Positions 35,309 through 44,178 are shown, counted from the first letter of the stretch. The stretch: 64,000 bases of DNA from Flavobacterium crocinum (GCF_003122385.1 NZ_CP029255.1:1612001-1676000); one strand, 5' to 3'. Notes: generated by a model not told the origin, from the sequence alone. Translations and numbers: made by a program.

Positions 35309-36286
35309 ATGAGAACAATACAATTTAGAGAGGCCATTTGTGAAGCGATGAGCGAAGAAATGCGTCGCGATGAATCCATATATTTAATGGGAGAAGAGGT
35401 TGCAGAATACAATGGAGCTTACAAAGCTTCTAAAGGAATGCTTGCTGAGTTTGGTGAAAAAAGAGTAATTGATACTCCAATTGCTGAGCTTGGTTTTTCA
35501 GGAATTGCAGTAGGTTCTGCAATGAACGGAAACCGCCCTATTGTAGAATATATGACATTCAACTTCTGTTTAGTTGGTATTGATCAAATTATAAACAACG
35601 CTGCTAAAATGCGTCAAATGACAGGGGGACAATTTAATGTGCCTATCGTTTTCCGCGGACCAACAGCTTCTGCTGGTCAATTAGGAGCAACTCACTCTCA
35701 GGCTTTAGAAAACTGGTTTGCAAACACTCCGGGTCTTAAAGTTATTGTTCCTTCAACTCCTTACGATGCAAAAGGATTATTGAAATCAGCTATCCGTGAT
35801 AATGATCCTGTAATCTTCATGGAGTCTGAGCAAATGTACGGTGATAAAGGTGAAGTGCCAGACGGAGAATATACAATTCCAATTGGTGTTGCTGATGTTA
35901 AACGTGAAGGAACTGATGTAACTATTGTTTCTTTCGGAAAAATCATCAAAGAAGCTTTTATCGCTGCTGATGAATTAGCTAAAGAAGGAATCTCTTGTGA
36001 GATTATCGACTTAAGAACAGTTCGTCCAATGGATAAAGATGCGATTCTTAAATCGGTTAAAAAAACAAATCGTTTAGTAATTCTTGAAGAAGCTTGGCCA
36101 GTTGCCAGCCTTTCTTCTGAGATTTCTTATATCGTTCAAGAGCAAGCATTCGACTTCCTTGATGCGCCAATTCAACGTATTACAACTGCAGATACTCCTG
36201 CGCCTTACTCACCGGTACTATTAAAAGACTGGTTGCCAAATGCTGGTGATGTAGTAAAAGCAGTTAAAAAAGTATTATACAAATAA
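35309..36286 (+). CDS. pdhB: Pyruvate dehydrogenase E1 component, beta subunit
   Basis: 325 aa transketolase-like subunit: REAICEAMSEEMRRDESIYLMGEEVAEYNGAYKASKGM, IDTPIAELGFSGIAVGSAMNG, RGPTASAGQLGATHSQALENWFANTPGLKVIVPSTPYDAKGLLKSAI. With an E1 alpha encoded elsewhere it decarboxylates pyruvate using thiamine diphosphate. Branched-chain 2-oxoacid dehydrogenase beta is a close relative, but the sequence fits PDH better. It is a single gene with a terminator. Confidence 0.92.
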   Translation: MRTIQFREAICEAMSEEMRRDESIYLMGEEVAEYNGAYKASKGMLAEFGEKRVIDTPIAELGFSGIAVGSAMNGNRPIVEYMTFNFCLVGIDQIINNAAKMRQMTGGQFNVPIVFRGPTASAGQLGATHSQALENWFANTPGLKVIVPSTPYDAKGLLKSAIRDNDPVIFMESEQMYGDKGEVPDGEYTIPIGVADVKREGTDVTIVSFGKIIKEAFIAADELAKEGISCEIIDLRTVRPMDKDAILKSVKKTNRLVILEEAWPVASLSSEISYIVQEQAFDFLDAPIQRITTADTPAPYSPVLLKDWLPNAGDVVKAVKKVLYK

Positions 36287-36308
36287 TACAAATTTAAAAT
36301 ACTCACAA

Positions 36309-36347
36309 AACTTCATCATTCATAGTTAATTGATGAAGTTTTTTTTT
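36309..36347 (+). terminator. pdhB terminator
   Basis: AACTTCATCA (36309-36318) and TGATGAAGTT (36331-36340) followed by T7. An ATG at 36330 sits inside this hairpin and is rejected as the start of the next gene. Confidence 0.8.
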
Positions 36348-36356
36348 GCCCGGACA

Positions 36357-38858
36357 ATGAAAAGAATAATTTTACTCAGCCTATTTTTTGTATTCGCATT
36401 TGCGGCTATTGCTACTGCACAAACGAAAGTGAGTGGAATTGTTTTGGACAAATCTAATCAGCCGATACCTTTTGCAAATGTTGTTTTCAAAGGTTCTAAT
36501 ACCGGAATTGTTTCCAACGAGGACGGTCGTTTTTATTTAGAATCACCAAATACTTATACGGCATTAATAGTGACTTCTGCAGGGTTTTCAGATAAAGAAG
36601 TTCCTTTAGAAAAAGCAGTCAATTATAATTTTAAAATTGTTTTAGGCGAAGCCGAAGCATTGAATGAAGTTGTAATTTATACAGGTAAGACTTCCAAAAA
36701 AAACAATCCGGCATTAGATATTTTGAGGAAGATTTGGGAAAGAAAGCGTAAAAACGGACTTTACCAATTCAATCAATATCAAATGCAAAAGTATGAAAAG
36801 GTTGAGTTTGACATGAACACGATTGATAGTGCTTTCATGAAAAACAAGCTTTTCAAAGGAATGGAGTTTGTCTTTAATCATGTTGATACTTCAGATGTTA
36901 CGGGAAAAACGTATCTGCCGATTTTTATAAACGAATCGGTTTATGATGTTTACGGAGATAATAAATTAAAGAAAGTAAAAGAAAATATTACTGGAAACAA
37001 AATGTCTGGTTTCAATGGGAATCAACAGATTTTGGCTTTCGTAAAAGACCTTTATTCAGATTATAATATTTACGATAATCACCTTAAGTTTTTTGATAAA
37101 AGTTTTACAAGTCCATTGTCACGAACAGGAATTGATGTTTACAATTACGTATTGAAAGACAGTGCTTATATCGACAAAAAATGGTGTTTTAATATTGTTT
37201 TTTATCCGAGACGTAAAAATGAGCTGACGTTTAAAGGAGATTTCTGGGTAAATGATACGACTTTTGCTATCAAAAAAATTAATATGGGTGTTACTAAAAG
37301 CGCCAATATTAACTGGGTAAAAGACATTTACATCGAGCAGGAATTTGATGTAGAAAATGATTCTATTTTCCTTCTGACCCGCGATTATATGATGTCTGAT
37401 TTTGCTTTGAATAAAAAAGAAAAATCAAAAGGAGTTTATGGAAAACGAACGACTTTGTATCGTAACCATAAATTCAACATTCAGAAACCGGAGAAATTCT
37501 ATAAAGAAGAAGTCAATTTCATAGACAATGCGGTCTATGATCGACCGCCTGAATTCTGGGAAGAAAATCGTTTTGAAAAACTAAATAAAGATGAAGCGGG
37601 TATTTATAAAATGCTCGATACACTGCAGACGGTCAAGCGATTTAAGCAGCTCTATAATCTCGTCTCCATTTTAGGAAGCGGTTACGTTGAATTTAAGAAC
37701 TTCGATTACGGACCTATTTATTCGACTTTTGGTTATAATGAAGTCGAAGGTTTACGATTGAGGGTAGGAGGAAGAACGTATTTCGGACCAAACGATCCTT
37801 GGCGTTTGCAGGCTTATACCGCTTACGGATTTGATGATAATAAATTCAAATATGGAGTTTCCGGTAAATGGATGGTCGACAAGAAAAACCGCGTTATTAT
37901 TTCCGGAGGAAACAGGCGCGACATCGAACAGATTGGAGCCAGTTTAACCACGACAAATGATATTTTAGGCCGAAGTTTTGCCTCTTCTGCTTTGTTTACA
38001 ACAGGAAGCAACGGAAAACTCACGAATATTAATCTGAGTAATCTCTCGGTTGAAATGGAAGCCAAGAAGAATTTTGTTGTTTCGGCGGGATTTTCGTATC
38101 GAACATTAGAATCGGCTTCAAAAACTTTTAGTTTAGATTATTATACTACTTTGCCAACGGCCGCAAATCCGACAGGAGTTATCAAAAGCGATGTAAAACA
38201 AACAGAAGCGAATATTCAGTTTGAATATATGCCAAACCGAAAAACAATTGGTTATGGTGTAGAAAGAGATTTAGTGGACAGTCCGTTTAGCCATTTCTTT
38301 GTAAACTTTAGTTATGGTCTTAAAGGAGTTTTAGACAGCGATTTTGCTTACGAAAAAATTCAGGTTTTCTACAAACAGCCAATTATAATTGGACCTTTAG
38401 GAAGATCGAATATTATTATAGAAACAGGAAAAACATTCGGAACAATTCCGTTAGGATTAATGAGTGTGATTCCGGGTAACCAGACTTATTTTACAATCGA
38501 AAATACGTTTAGTAATCTTAACTTCTACGAATTCGTAACAGATCAATATACAACGTTGCAATGGAATCATGATTTTGGCGGAAGATTATTCGCCAGAGTT
38601 CCATTTATGAGAAAATTAAACTGGAGAGAATTTATTGGAGTTAGAGCAGTGCACGGAACAATTTCTGAAGCTAATCGCGCTATCAATGCTTCTGGATTGC
38701 CTTATAATGCTCCTGAAAATGTATATTGGGAATATCATGCCGGTATTGGAAATATTTTCAAAGTTTTTAGAATTGATTTCTCCTGGAGAGGAAATTATTT
38801 AGACATGCCGGACGCTCACAAATTTGCTGTAAAAGGATCTTTTGGATTCTATTTCTAG
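36357..38858 (+). CDS. Outer-membrane DUF5686 protein with carboxypeptidase-regulatory-like domain
   Basis: 833 aa from MKRIILLSLFFVF (36357). After the signal peptide (ends ATAQ) comes a CarboxypepD_reg-like domain (KVSGIVLDKSNQPIPFANVVFKGSNTGIVSNEDGRFYL, about 22-110). A DUF5686 region and a C-terminal beta-barrel ending in FAVKGSFGFYF follow. Family members are abundant in Bacteroidota outer membranes; their role is unknown. It is not a standard TonB receptor, because no plug domain is evident. Confidence 0.85.
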   Translation: MKRIILLSLFFVFAFAAIATAQTKVSGIVLDKSNQPIPFANVVFKGSNTGIVSNEDGRFYLESPNTYTALIVTSAGFSDKEVPLEKAVNYNFKIVLGEAEALNEVVIYTGKTSKKNNPALDILRKIWERKRKNGLYQFNQYQMQKYEKVEFDMNTIDSAFMKNKLFKGMEFVFNHVDTSDVTGKTYLPIFINESVYDVYGDNKLKKVKENITGNKMSGFNGNQQILAFVKDLYSDYNIYDNHLKFFDKSFTSPLSRTGIDVYNYVLKDSAYIDKKWCFNIVFYPRRKNELTFKGDFWVNDTTFAIKKINMGVTKSANINWVKDIYIEQEFDVENDSIFLLTRDYMMSDFALNKKEKSKGVYGKRTTLYRNHKFNIQKPEKFYKEEVNFIDNAVYDRPPEFWEENRFEKLNKDEAGIYKMLDTLQTVKRFKQLYNLVSILGSGYVEFKNFDYGPIYSTFGYNEVEGLRLRVGGRTYFGPNDPWRLQAYTAYGFDDNKFKYGVSGKWMVDKKNRVIISGGNRRDIEQIGASLTTTNDILGRSFASSALFTTGSNGKLTNINLSNLSVEMEAKKNFVVSAGFSYRTLESASKTFSLDYYTTLPTAANPTGVIKSDVKQTEANIQFEYMPNRKTIGYGVERDLVDSPFSHFFVNFSYGLKGVLDSDFAYEKIQVFYKQPIIIGPLGRSNIIIETGKTFGTIPLGLMSVIPGNQTYFTIENTFSNLNFYEFVTDQYTTLQWNHDFGGRLFARVPFMRKLNWREFIGVRAVHGTISEANRAINASGLPYNAPENVYWEYHAGIGNIFKVFRIDFSWRGNYLDMPDAHKFAVKGSFGFYF

Positions 38859-38869
38859 TCGGATTAATA

Positions 38870-39062
38870 AAATAGGATTGTCCGCTAAGCGGATTAATAA
38901 CTTGAAGAGCACAATAATGACGCAGATTAGACGGATTTACTTCGTAAAAATGCGGATTAAAACAGATTTTCTACTTAAATTTTAAACAGATTAATAAAGG
39001 ATCCGTTTTAATCCGCGTCTTCGCTTTGGCGAATCTGTGTCATCCATGTGCCATTTTCAAAA
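38870..39062. repeat. Degenerate inverted repeat of AATCCG...AATCTG...GTCAT units
   Basis: The left arm (read on the minus strand) has AAAATCTGTTTTAATCCGC, then AATCCGTCTAATCTGCGTCAT. The right arm (plus strand) has GATCCGTTTTAATCCGCGT, a hairpin TTCGCTTTGGCGAA, then AATCTGTGTCATCC. The two arms are diverged inverted copies, like dispersed intergenic repeats of Flavobacterium. The dapF-like gene begins about 40 bases after it. Confidence 0.55.
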
Positions 39063-39103
39063 TCAGTACAGCTAACGAATAGTTATAAAATATAATAAAA
39101 CAA

Positions 39104-39970
39104 ATGAACAAGAATTTCTTTGTAAAAACTCACGGATTAGGTAATGAATATATAGTGCTGGACAGCCAGAATATTACATTTGAACTAACTCAAAAAGCGA
39201 TAACAAGAATCTGCAATGTAAATTTCGGAATAGGCTCTGATGGTATTTTGTTATTGGTTGATTCTGATCGCGCTGATATCGGTTTACAGATATTCAATCC
39301 AGACGGTTCTGAAGCAGAGAAAAGCGGAAACGGATTGCGTATATTCTGTAAATATGTTTTTGATTATGGAATAATAACGAAAAACGAATTTACTGTTGAA
39401 ACAAAAGGCGGAATCGTAAAAGCTACGATTGAAGAAGCAGTAAATAATAAGGCAAAAATTATAACTGTCGATATGGGACAGGCCATTTTCAAATCAGATT
39501 TGATTCCTACAAAGTTTGAAACTCCTGAAGTAGATAATGTTACGATTGAAGCAAATGGTAAATCTTTTGATGTAAACTGTGTTTCTGTTGGAAATCCACA
39601 TTGTGTTATTCTGAAAGAGGATTTGAGTATTGATGAAATCAAACAATTTGGTCCGTTTTTAGAAAACCATTATATGTTTCCGAATCGAATCAATGTGCAG
39701 TTTGCAAAAGTCATTAATCGAAATGAAGTAGAAGTATTGATTTGGGAAAGAGGAGCAGGATTTACCCTTGCATCAGGAAGTTCTTCCTGTGCTGTGGCAA
39801 GTGTGATGAAAAGGAAAGGTTTAGTAGATGAAAATATTACAATTAAAATGCAGGGAGGAACATTAAAAATCAAAGTTGATCCTGATTTTAATATTAGAAT
39901 GACAGGAGAAGTTAGAGAAATTTGCTCGGGTATTTTGAGTGAAGAACTGATAGAAGATGCTGATTTGTAA
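39104..39970 (+). CDS. Diaminopimelate-epimerase-family protein with both catalytic Cys replaced by Ser
   Basis: 288 aa with the full two-lobed DapF fold: FVKTHGLGNEYIVLD, NFGIGSDGILLL, IFNPDGSEAEKSGNGLRIFCKYV, CVSVGNPHCVIL, and WERGAGFTLASGSSSCAVAS. In DapF the two-base mechanism uses Cys73 (CGNG) and Cys217 (ACGSG, ACGTG). Here these are S74 (SGNG) and S224 (ASGSS), and the usual GET before the second site is GFT. Substrate loops are otherwise kept. It may be a divergent epimerase, an enzyme with new chemistry, or a non-catalytic relative; a canonical dapF may exist elsewhere. A dapF name would be unsafe. Confidence 0.8.
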   Translation: MNKNFFVKTHGLGNEYIVLDSQNITFELTQKAITRICNVNFGIGSDGILLLVDSDRADIGLQIFNPDGSEAEKSGNGLRIFCKYVFDYGIITKNEFTVETKGGIVKATIEEAVNNKAKIITVDMGQAIFKSDLIPTKFETPEVDNVTIEANGKSFDVNCVSVGNPHCVILKEDLSIDEIKQFGPFLENHYMFPNRINVQFAKVINRNEVEVLIWERGAGFTLASGSSSCAVASVMKRKGLVDENITIKMQGGTLKIKVDPDFNIRMTGEVREICSGILSEELIEDADL

Positions 39971-40003
39971 AAACTTTTATTAACTCACTGTTAGATAACT
40001 TAG

Positions 40004-40050
40004 AAAGTACATTAATTTATGAATAAACTTCATCGATTAATGTACTTTTT
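40004..40050 (+). terminator. Terminator after the DapF-like gene
   Basis: AAAGTACATTAAT (40004-40016) and ATTAATGTACTTT (40036-40048): a 13-bp perfect stem and a T tract. Confidence 0.8.
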
Positions 40051-40053
40051 TCA

Positions 40054-40083
40054 TTGTAAAAAGGGATTGTTTAGTTATTTTTG
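40054..40083 (+). promoter_or_regulatory. ppa promoter
   Basis: TTG (40054-40056), a 19-base spacer, then TATTTTTG (40076-40083); ATG at 40117. Confidence 0.65.
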
Positions 40084-40116
40084 CAAGCGAAATTATAGAA
40101 ACAATAAAAAACGAAA

Positions 40117-40647
40117 ATGACCGCAGACAAATTAACGACTTTCGATGTCTTAATCGAAATACCAAGAGGAAGCAGAAATAAATACGAGTACGATTTTGAA
40201 ATTAAAAGAATGCGTTTCGACAGAATGTTATTCTCATCAATGATGTACCCAGCTGATTACGGATTTATTCCGGAAACTTTAGCTTTAGACGGAGATCCTC
40301 TTGACGTATTAGTTTTGGTAAACGAGCCAACTTTCCCTGGATGTGTGATGGAAGTGAAGCCAATTGGAGTTTTCCACATGGCAGATGACAAAGGACCAGA
40401 CGAGAAAATTATTTGTGTACCAGTTTCAGACCCAATTTGGAATTCATTAACTGATTTATCAGATATCAACCCTCACTTAGTAAAAGAAATCGAGCACTTC
40501 TTCCAGGTTTACAAAGATCTTGAAAACAAAAAAGTAGATGTTGAAGGATGGGGAGACGTAAAAGAAGCATTCGATATTATTGCTGAATGTACTAAGCGTT
40601 TTAACGATATTGAAAATAAACCAGAGGGATTATTTAGTATTAAATAA
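40117..40647 (+). CDS. ppa: Inorganic pyrophosphatase, soluble family I
   Basis: 176 aa: IEIPRGSRNKYEYD, MYPADYGFIPETLALDGDPLDVLVL (the active-site signature DGDPLDVLV), and EIEHFFQVYKDLENKKVDVEGW. It hydrolyses cytoplasmic PPi with Mg2+. It has a consensus promoter and its own terminator. It is immediately followed by the membrane pyrophosphatase, so two different PPi-consuming enzymes sit side by side. Confidence 0.96.
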   Translation: MTADKLTTFDVLIEIPRGSRNKYEYDFEIKRMRFDRMLFSSMMYPADYGFIPETLALDGDPLDVLVLVNEPTFPGCVMEVKPIGVFHMADDKGPDEKIICVPVSDPIWNSLTDLSDINPHLVKEIEHFFQVYKDLENKKVDVEGWGDVKEAFDIIAECTKRFNDIENKPEGLFSIK

Positions 40648-40670
40648 TTTAAGTACTCATAATATATAAA

Positions 40671-40705
40671 AAAAGCAATACTGCCGTCAGGAGTATTGCT
40701 TTTTT
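40671..40705 (+). terminator. ppa terminator
   Basis: AAAGCAATACT and AGTATTGCTTT arms with T6. The following hppA frame could be read from inside this hairpin, which is why the later ATG is preferred. Confidence 0.8.
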
Positions 40706-40760
40706 GTTTAAATTCGTTTTAGTTAGATTGTTGACTATTAACCAAAACCATTACTATATT

Positions 40761-43307
40761 ATGAATGCATTTATGATTTACCTGCCAATTGTTATGGCAG
40801 TTTTAGGATTACTTTTCATGGGAATAAAAAGGAGTTGGGTTTTAAAACAAGACGCCGGAGACGGTAAGATGAAAGAGATTTCAGATTACATCTACGAAGG
40901 AGCCTTAGCCTTCCTCAAAGCTGAATACAAGTTATTAACCATATTTGTAATTATTGCCAGTTTAGCCTTAGCAGGAATTACTTTTATCCCGGGAGTTAAA
41001 ACACATTTATTAATAGTAATTGCATTTATTTTTGGTGCTTTATTTTCGGCTTATGCAGGAAATATTGGAATGAAAATAGCAACTAAAACAAACGTTAGAA
41101 CTACTCAGGCAGCGCGTACAAGTTTACCTCAGGCTTTAAAAGTATCTTTTGGCGGAGGAACGGTAATGGGATTAGGTGTTGCAGGGCTGGCGGTTTTAGG
41201 ATTGACAGCTTTTTTTATAATCTTTTTTAATTTATTTTCTGGCGGTGTCTGGAAAGATACTGATACTATGACGGTTGTTCTGGAAACTTTAGCAGGGTTT
41301 TCATTAGGTGCTGAATCAATTGCTTTATTTGCAAGAGTTGGAGGAGGAATCTATACAAAAGCAGCCGATGTTGGTGCCGATTTAGTAGGTAAAGTAGAAG
41401 CAGGAATTCCGGAAGATGATCCGCGTAATCCGGCGACAATTGCTGATAATGTTGGAGATAATGTTGGAGACGTTGCGGGAATGGGAGCCGATTTATTTGG
41501 TTCTTACGTAGCAACTGTTTTAGCGGCAATGGTTCTTGGAAACTACGTTATAAAAGATATGGGCGGAAGTATTAACGATGCTTTCGGCGGCATTGGGCCA
41601 ATTTTACTTCCAATGGCAATTGCCGGTTTTGGAATTATATTTTCGATTATCGGGACACTTTTAGTAAAAATTTCAGATGATAATGCCAGAGAAGCTCAAG
41701 TACAGAAAGCATTAAATGTAGGAAACTGGGTTTCTATTGTTTTGACTGCTGTGGCTTGTTTCTTCTTAGTACAATATATGCTTCCGGAAACTATGCAAAT
41801 GAGTTTTTTTGGAGAAGGTTCTAAAGCTATTTCGTCAATGCGAGTTTTCTACGCAACCTTAGTCGGATTAGTGGTTGGAGGAGCTATTTCTTCCGTAACG
41901 GAATATTATACAGGATTAGGTACAAAACCAGTATTAGCAATTGTTCAAAAATCATCTACGGGAGCAGGAACAAACGTTATTGCAGGTTTGGCGACAGGAA
42001 TGATCTCGACATTTCCAACGGTATTGTTATTTGCTGTTGCCATTTGGATTTCTTACGCTTTGGCGGGATTTTATGGAGTGGCATTAGCGGCTTCAGCAAT
42101 GATGGCTACTACTGCAATGCAATTAGCAATTGATGCATTTGGACCAATTTCTGATAACGCAGGAGGAATTGCTGAAATGAGTGAATTACCAAAAGAAGTT
42201 CGTACAAGAACCGATATTTTAGATTCTGTTGGAAATACTACTGCTGCAACTGGAAAAGGGTTTGCTATTGCATCTGCAGCCTTAACATCATTGGCTTTAT
42301 TTGCAGCTTATGTAACCTTTACCGGAATAGACGGAATTAATATTTTCAAAGCGCCGGTTTTAGCCATGTTATTTGTCGGCGGAATGATTCCTGTGGTTTT
42401 CTCTGCTTTAGCAATGAATTCTGTTGGAAAAGCAGCAATGGATATGGTTTACGAAGTACGTCGCCAATTCAAAGAAATTGCCGGAATTATGGAAGGAACT
42501 GCAAAACCGGAATACGGAAAATGTGTTGAGATTTCTACAAAAGCCGCTTTACGTGAAATGATGCTTCCTGGAATTTTAACTATCGGATTTCCAATTTTGA
42601 TTGTATTGATTGGGAAATTGGTTTATTCAGATAATAATCAGTTAATTGCTGAAATGCTAGGAGGGTATATGGCTGGAGTTACTGTTTCGGGTGTTCTTTG
42701 GGCAGTTTTCCAAAACAATGCCGGAGGTGCTTGGGATAATGCTAAAAAATCTTTCGAAGCGGGAGTTATGATTAATGGAGAAATGACATACAAAGGTTCA
42801 GATGCACATAAAGCGGCTGTGACCGGAGATACTGTTGGAGATCCGTTTAAAGATACTTCAGGACCATCAATGAATATCTTGATTAAATTAACTTGTTTGA
42901 TTGGATTGGTAATTGCTCCGATTTTAGGAGAAGGTCATTCGCCATCTGATATTGCAGGAAAAGCTTCTTGCTGTGCAAAAACAGAAATGCATGCAGATGG
43001 ATTTTCTAAATGCGGTGACATGTCTGGAATGACAAAAGAAGAATGTATTAAAATGTGTAAAGAAAAAGGCTGTTCTCCGGAAGAAACTGCTAAATGTTTA
43101 GCACATTTTGATAAAACTGGAAAATATCAAAAGACCGATTGTTTTGACACCAGTAGATATGAGAAAAAATCGGTTAGTGTTGAGGTTAAAAATATAAACG
43201 GAAAAACTACAGGAACCGTTACTAAAACAGAAAATGGTAAAACAATAACTGAAGTTTTTGAAGGAACAGAAGAAGAAGTTTTGGCGAAAGTGGAAGCAGC
43301 AAAATAG
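40761..43307 (+). CDS. hppA: Membrane ion-translocating pyrophosphatase with a Cys-rich C-terminal extension
   Basis: 848 aa from ATG 40761. The core has 16 membrane helices and the PPase signatures GGGIYTKAADVGADLVGKVEAGIPEDDPRNPATIADNVGDNVGDVAGMGADLFGSY and GNTTAATGKG. The Ala and Gly of the latter are typical of the K+-dependent class, which includes Na+ pumps. The enzyme couples PPi hydrolysis to H+ or Na+ export. Residues 733-848 are an added soluble domain with eight Cys (CC at 737-738; CIKMCKEKGCSPEETAKCL) and a Thr/Lys/Glu-rich beta-like tail. Such a domain is not part of the canonical enzyme. It follows ppa. Confidence 0.93.
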   Translation: MNAFMIYLPIVMAVLGLLFMGIKRSWVLKQDAGDGKMKEISDYIYEGALAFLKAEYKLLTIFVIIASLALAGITFIPGVKTHLLIVIAFIFGALFSAYAGNIGMKIATKTNVRTTQAARTSLPQALKVSFGGGTVMGLGVAGLAVLGLTAFFIIFFNLFSGGVWKDTDTMTVVLETLAGFSLGAESIALFARVGGGIYTKAADVGADLVGKVEAGIPEDDPRNPATIADNVGDNVGDVAGMGADLFGSYVATVLAAMVLGNYVIKDMGGSINDAFGGIGPILLPMAIAGFGIIFSIIGTLLVKISDDNAREAQVQKALNVGNWVSIVLTAVACFFLVQYMLPETMQMSFFGEGSKAISSMRVFYATLVGLVVGGAISSVTEYYTGLGTKPVLAIVQKSSTGAGTNVIAGLATGMISTFPTVLLFAVAIWISYALAGFYGVALAASAMMATTAMQLAIDAFGPISDNAGGIAEMSELPKEVRTRTDILDSVGNTTAATGKGFAIASAALTSLALFAAYVTFTGIDGINIFKAPVLAMLFVGGMIPVVFSALAMNSVGKAAMDMVYEVRRQFKEIAGIMEGTAKPEYGKCVEISTKAALREMMLPGILTIGFPILIVLIGKLVYSDNNQLIAEMLGGYMAGVTVSGVLWAVFQNNAGGAWDNAKKSFEAGVMINGEMTYKGSDAHKAAVTGDTVGDPFKDTSGPSMNILIKLTCLIGLVIAPILGEGHSPSDIAGKASCCAKTEMHADGFSKCGDMSGMTKEECIKMCKEKGCSPEETAKCLAHFDKTGKYQKTDCFDTSRYEKKSVSVEVKNINGKTTGTVTKTENGKTITEVFEGTEEEVLAKVEAAK

Positions 43308-43330
43308 AAAATAGATAACTATTCAGACTT

Positions 43331-43361
43331 ATCCTAACAGGTTTTACAAACCTGTTAGGAT
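43331..43361 (+). terminator. Hairpin after hppA
   Basis: ATCCTAACAGGTTT and AAACCTGTTAGGAT: a 14-bp perfect stem with a TAC loop but no long T tract; a second hairpin with T7 follows at once. Confidence 0.6.
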
Positions 43362-43370
43362 ATCTAAATA

Positions 43371-43397
43371 AAAAGCCTCCAATTTTGGAGGCTTTTT
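43371..43397. terminator. Bidirectional terminator hppA / higA
   Basis: AAAAGCCTCCAA and TTGGAGGCTTTT, followed by T tracts on either side, between convergent genes. Confidence 0.8.
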
Positions 43398-43766
43398 TTA
43401 TTGATTCAAAACATATTCTTTAATTAAGGTCGAGGCGGGAATATGAAGTTTTTCATTAAGAACTCTAATTTGTTTTATTGTCAACGCTCTTTTACGATTA
43501 AACAATTCTGAAACTCTGGAACGACTATTTAGAATGACTCCCAAATCGGCATCAGTTAAACCATTTTGTTCCATCATAAACTTAATAGCTTCAATTGGAT
43601 CGGGTTCGGGAATAGGATAATGAATCTCTTCATATTTTTCTATTAATGTAACTAGAATATCGAGCTCATCTCCTTCAGGTGTATCAGGTTTTGCATCAAA
43701 AAGAGAATTAGCTCTTTCCAAGGCTAGATTGTAATCTTGCTCTGTTTTTATTGGCTTTATATTCAT
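43398..43766 (-). CDS. higA: HigA-type antitoxin
   Basis: 122 aa. Residues ~58-115 form an HTH of the HigA/XRE type (PIEAIKFMMEQNGLTDADLGVILNSRSRVSELFNRKRALTIKQIRVLNEKLHIPASTLI). The N-terminal half is acidic and helical. It follows the toxin gene with a one-base gap; the toxin-first order is characteristic of higBA. It should bind both HigB and the operator upstream of higB. Confidence 0.88.
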   Translation of the reverse strand: MNIKPIKTEQDYNLALERANSLFDAKPDTPEGDELDILVTLIEKYEEIHYPIPEPDPIEAIKFMMEQNGLTDADLGVILNSRSRVSELFNRKRALTIKQIRVLNEKLHIPASTLIKEYVLNQ

Positions 43767-43767
43767 C

Positions 43768-44064
43768 TTACATGTTTTTTATGTCTGTTAAATCATCATA
43801 TTCCTTATGTGTGCCTACAAAGAGAATGTATATGATTTGAGTTTCGTAATTAATCTTTACAATTAAGCGATAATGATTACCACAAATATTGAATACAACT
43901 TTATTGTTGCCTATGAAATCTGCTGTTCCAAAGAGTGATTTTATATCATTTGAATTAGCAAAATTATTTTTATCAAATATTTGATACCAAGCTAATAATT
44001 GTTGTTTTGAATTTGGGAATCGTTCCCAAAAATTTTGCAACGTTCTTTTGGCTATTATTCTCAT
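43768..44064 (-). CDS. higB: HigB-type toxin (ribosome-dependent mRNA endonuclease)
   Basis: 98 aa from MRIIAKRTLQNFWERFPN (44064); earlier ATGs lie in the promoter/operator. RelE-fold toxin of the HigB family: QQLLAWYQIFDKNNFANSNDIKSLFGTADFIGNNKVVFNICGNHYRLIVKINY, then ILFVGTHKEYD, with the conserved N-x-x-RL and GTHxEYD features. Family members cut mRNA on the ribosome. It is the first gene of the higBA operon. Confidence 0.88.
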   Translation of the reverse strand: MRIIAKRTLQNFWERFPNSKQQLLAWYQIFDKNNFANSNDIKSLFGTADFIGNNKVVFNICGNHYRLIVKINYETQIIYILFVGTHKEYDDLTDIKNM

Positions 44065-44075
44065 ACTGTATTTTG

Positions 44076-44110
44076 CAAATGTAATCATTTTTCCCAAAAC
44101 GGGAAATTAC
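44076..44110 (-). promoter_or_regulatory. higBA promoter and operator
   Basis: TACATTTG on the minus strand (44083-44076) is an exact -7 box 12 bases before the higB ATG. An inverted repeat TTTCCC-AAAAC-GGGAAA (44090-44106), flanked by GTAAT and ATTAC, covers the region between -7 and -33. This is the expected place for HigA/HigBA repression. Confidence 0.6.
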
Positions 44111-44147
44111 TTTTTCTAATTATAAAAGTAAGAAAATATTTAAATAA

Positions 44148-44178
44148 AAAAGCCTCTAAAAATTAATTTAGAGGCTTT
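44148..44178 (-). terminator. Terminator of the deoxynucleoside-kinase operon
   Basis: AAAGCCTCTAAA and TTTAGAGGCTTT arms (44149-44160, 44167-44178) with a U tract in the minus direction. Confidence 0.8.

Noticed and set aside
36330..36356. Upstream ATG for the DUF5686 protein
   Set aside because: The ATG lies inside the pdhB terminator hairpin; the signal peptide begins at the ATG at 36357.
41266..41529. Long minus-strand frame inside hppA
   Set aside because: It is antisense to the most conserved pyrophosphatase motifs, and its Leu/Gln/His-rich translation is typical of a shadow frame.
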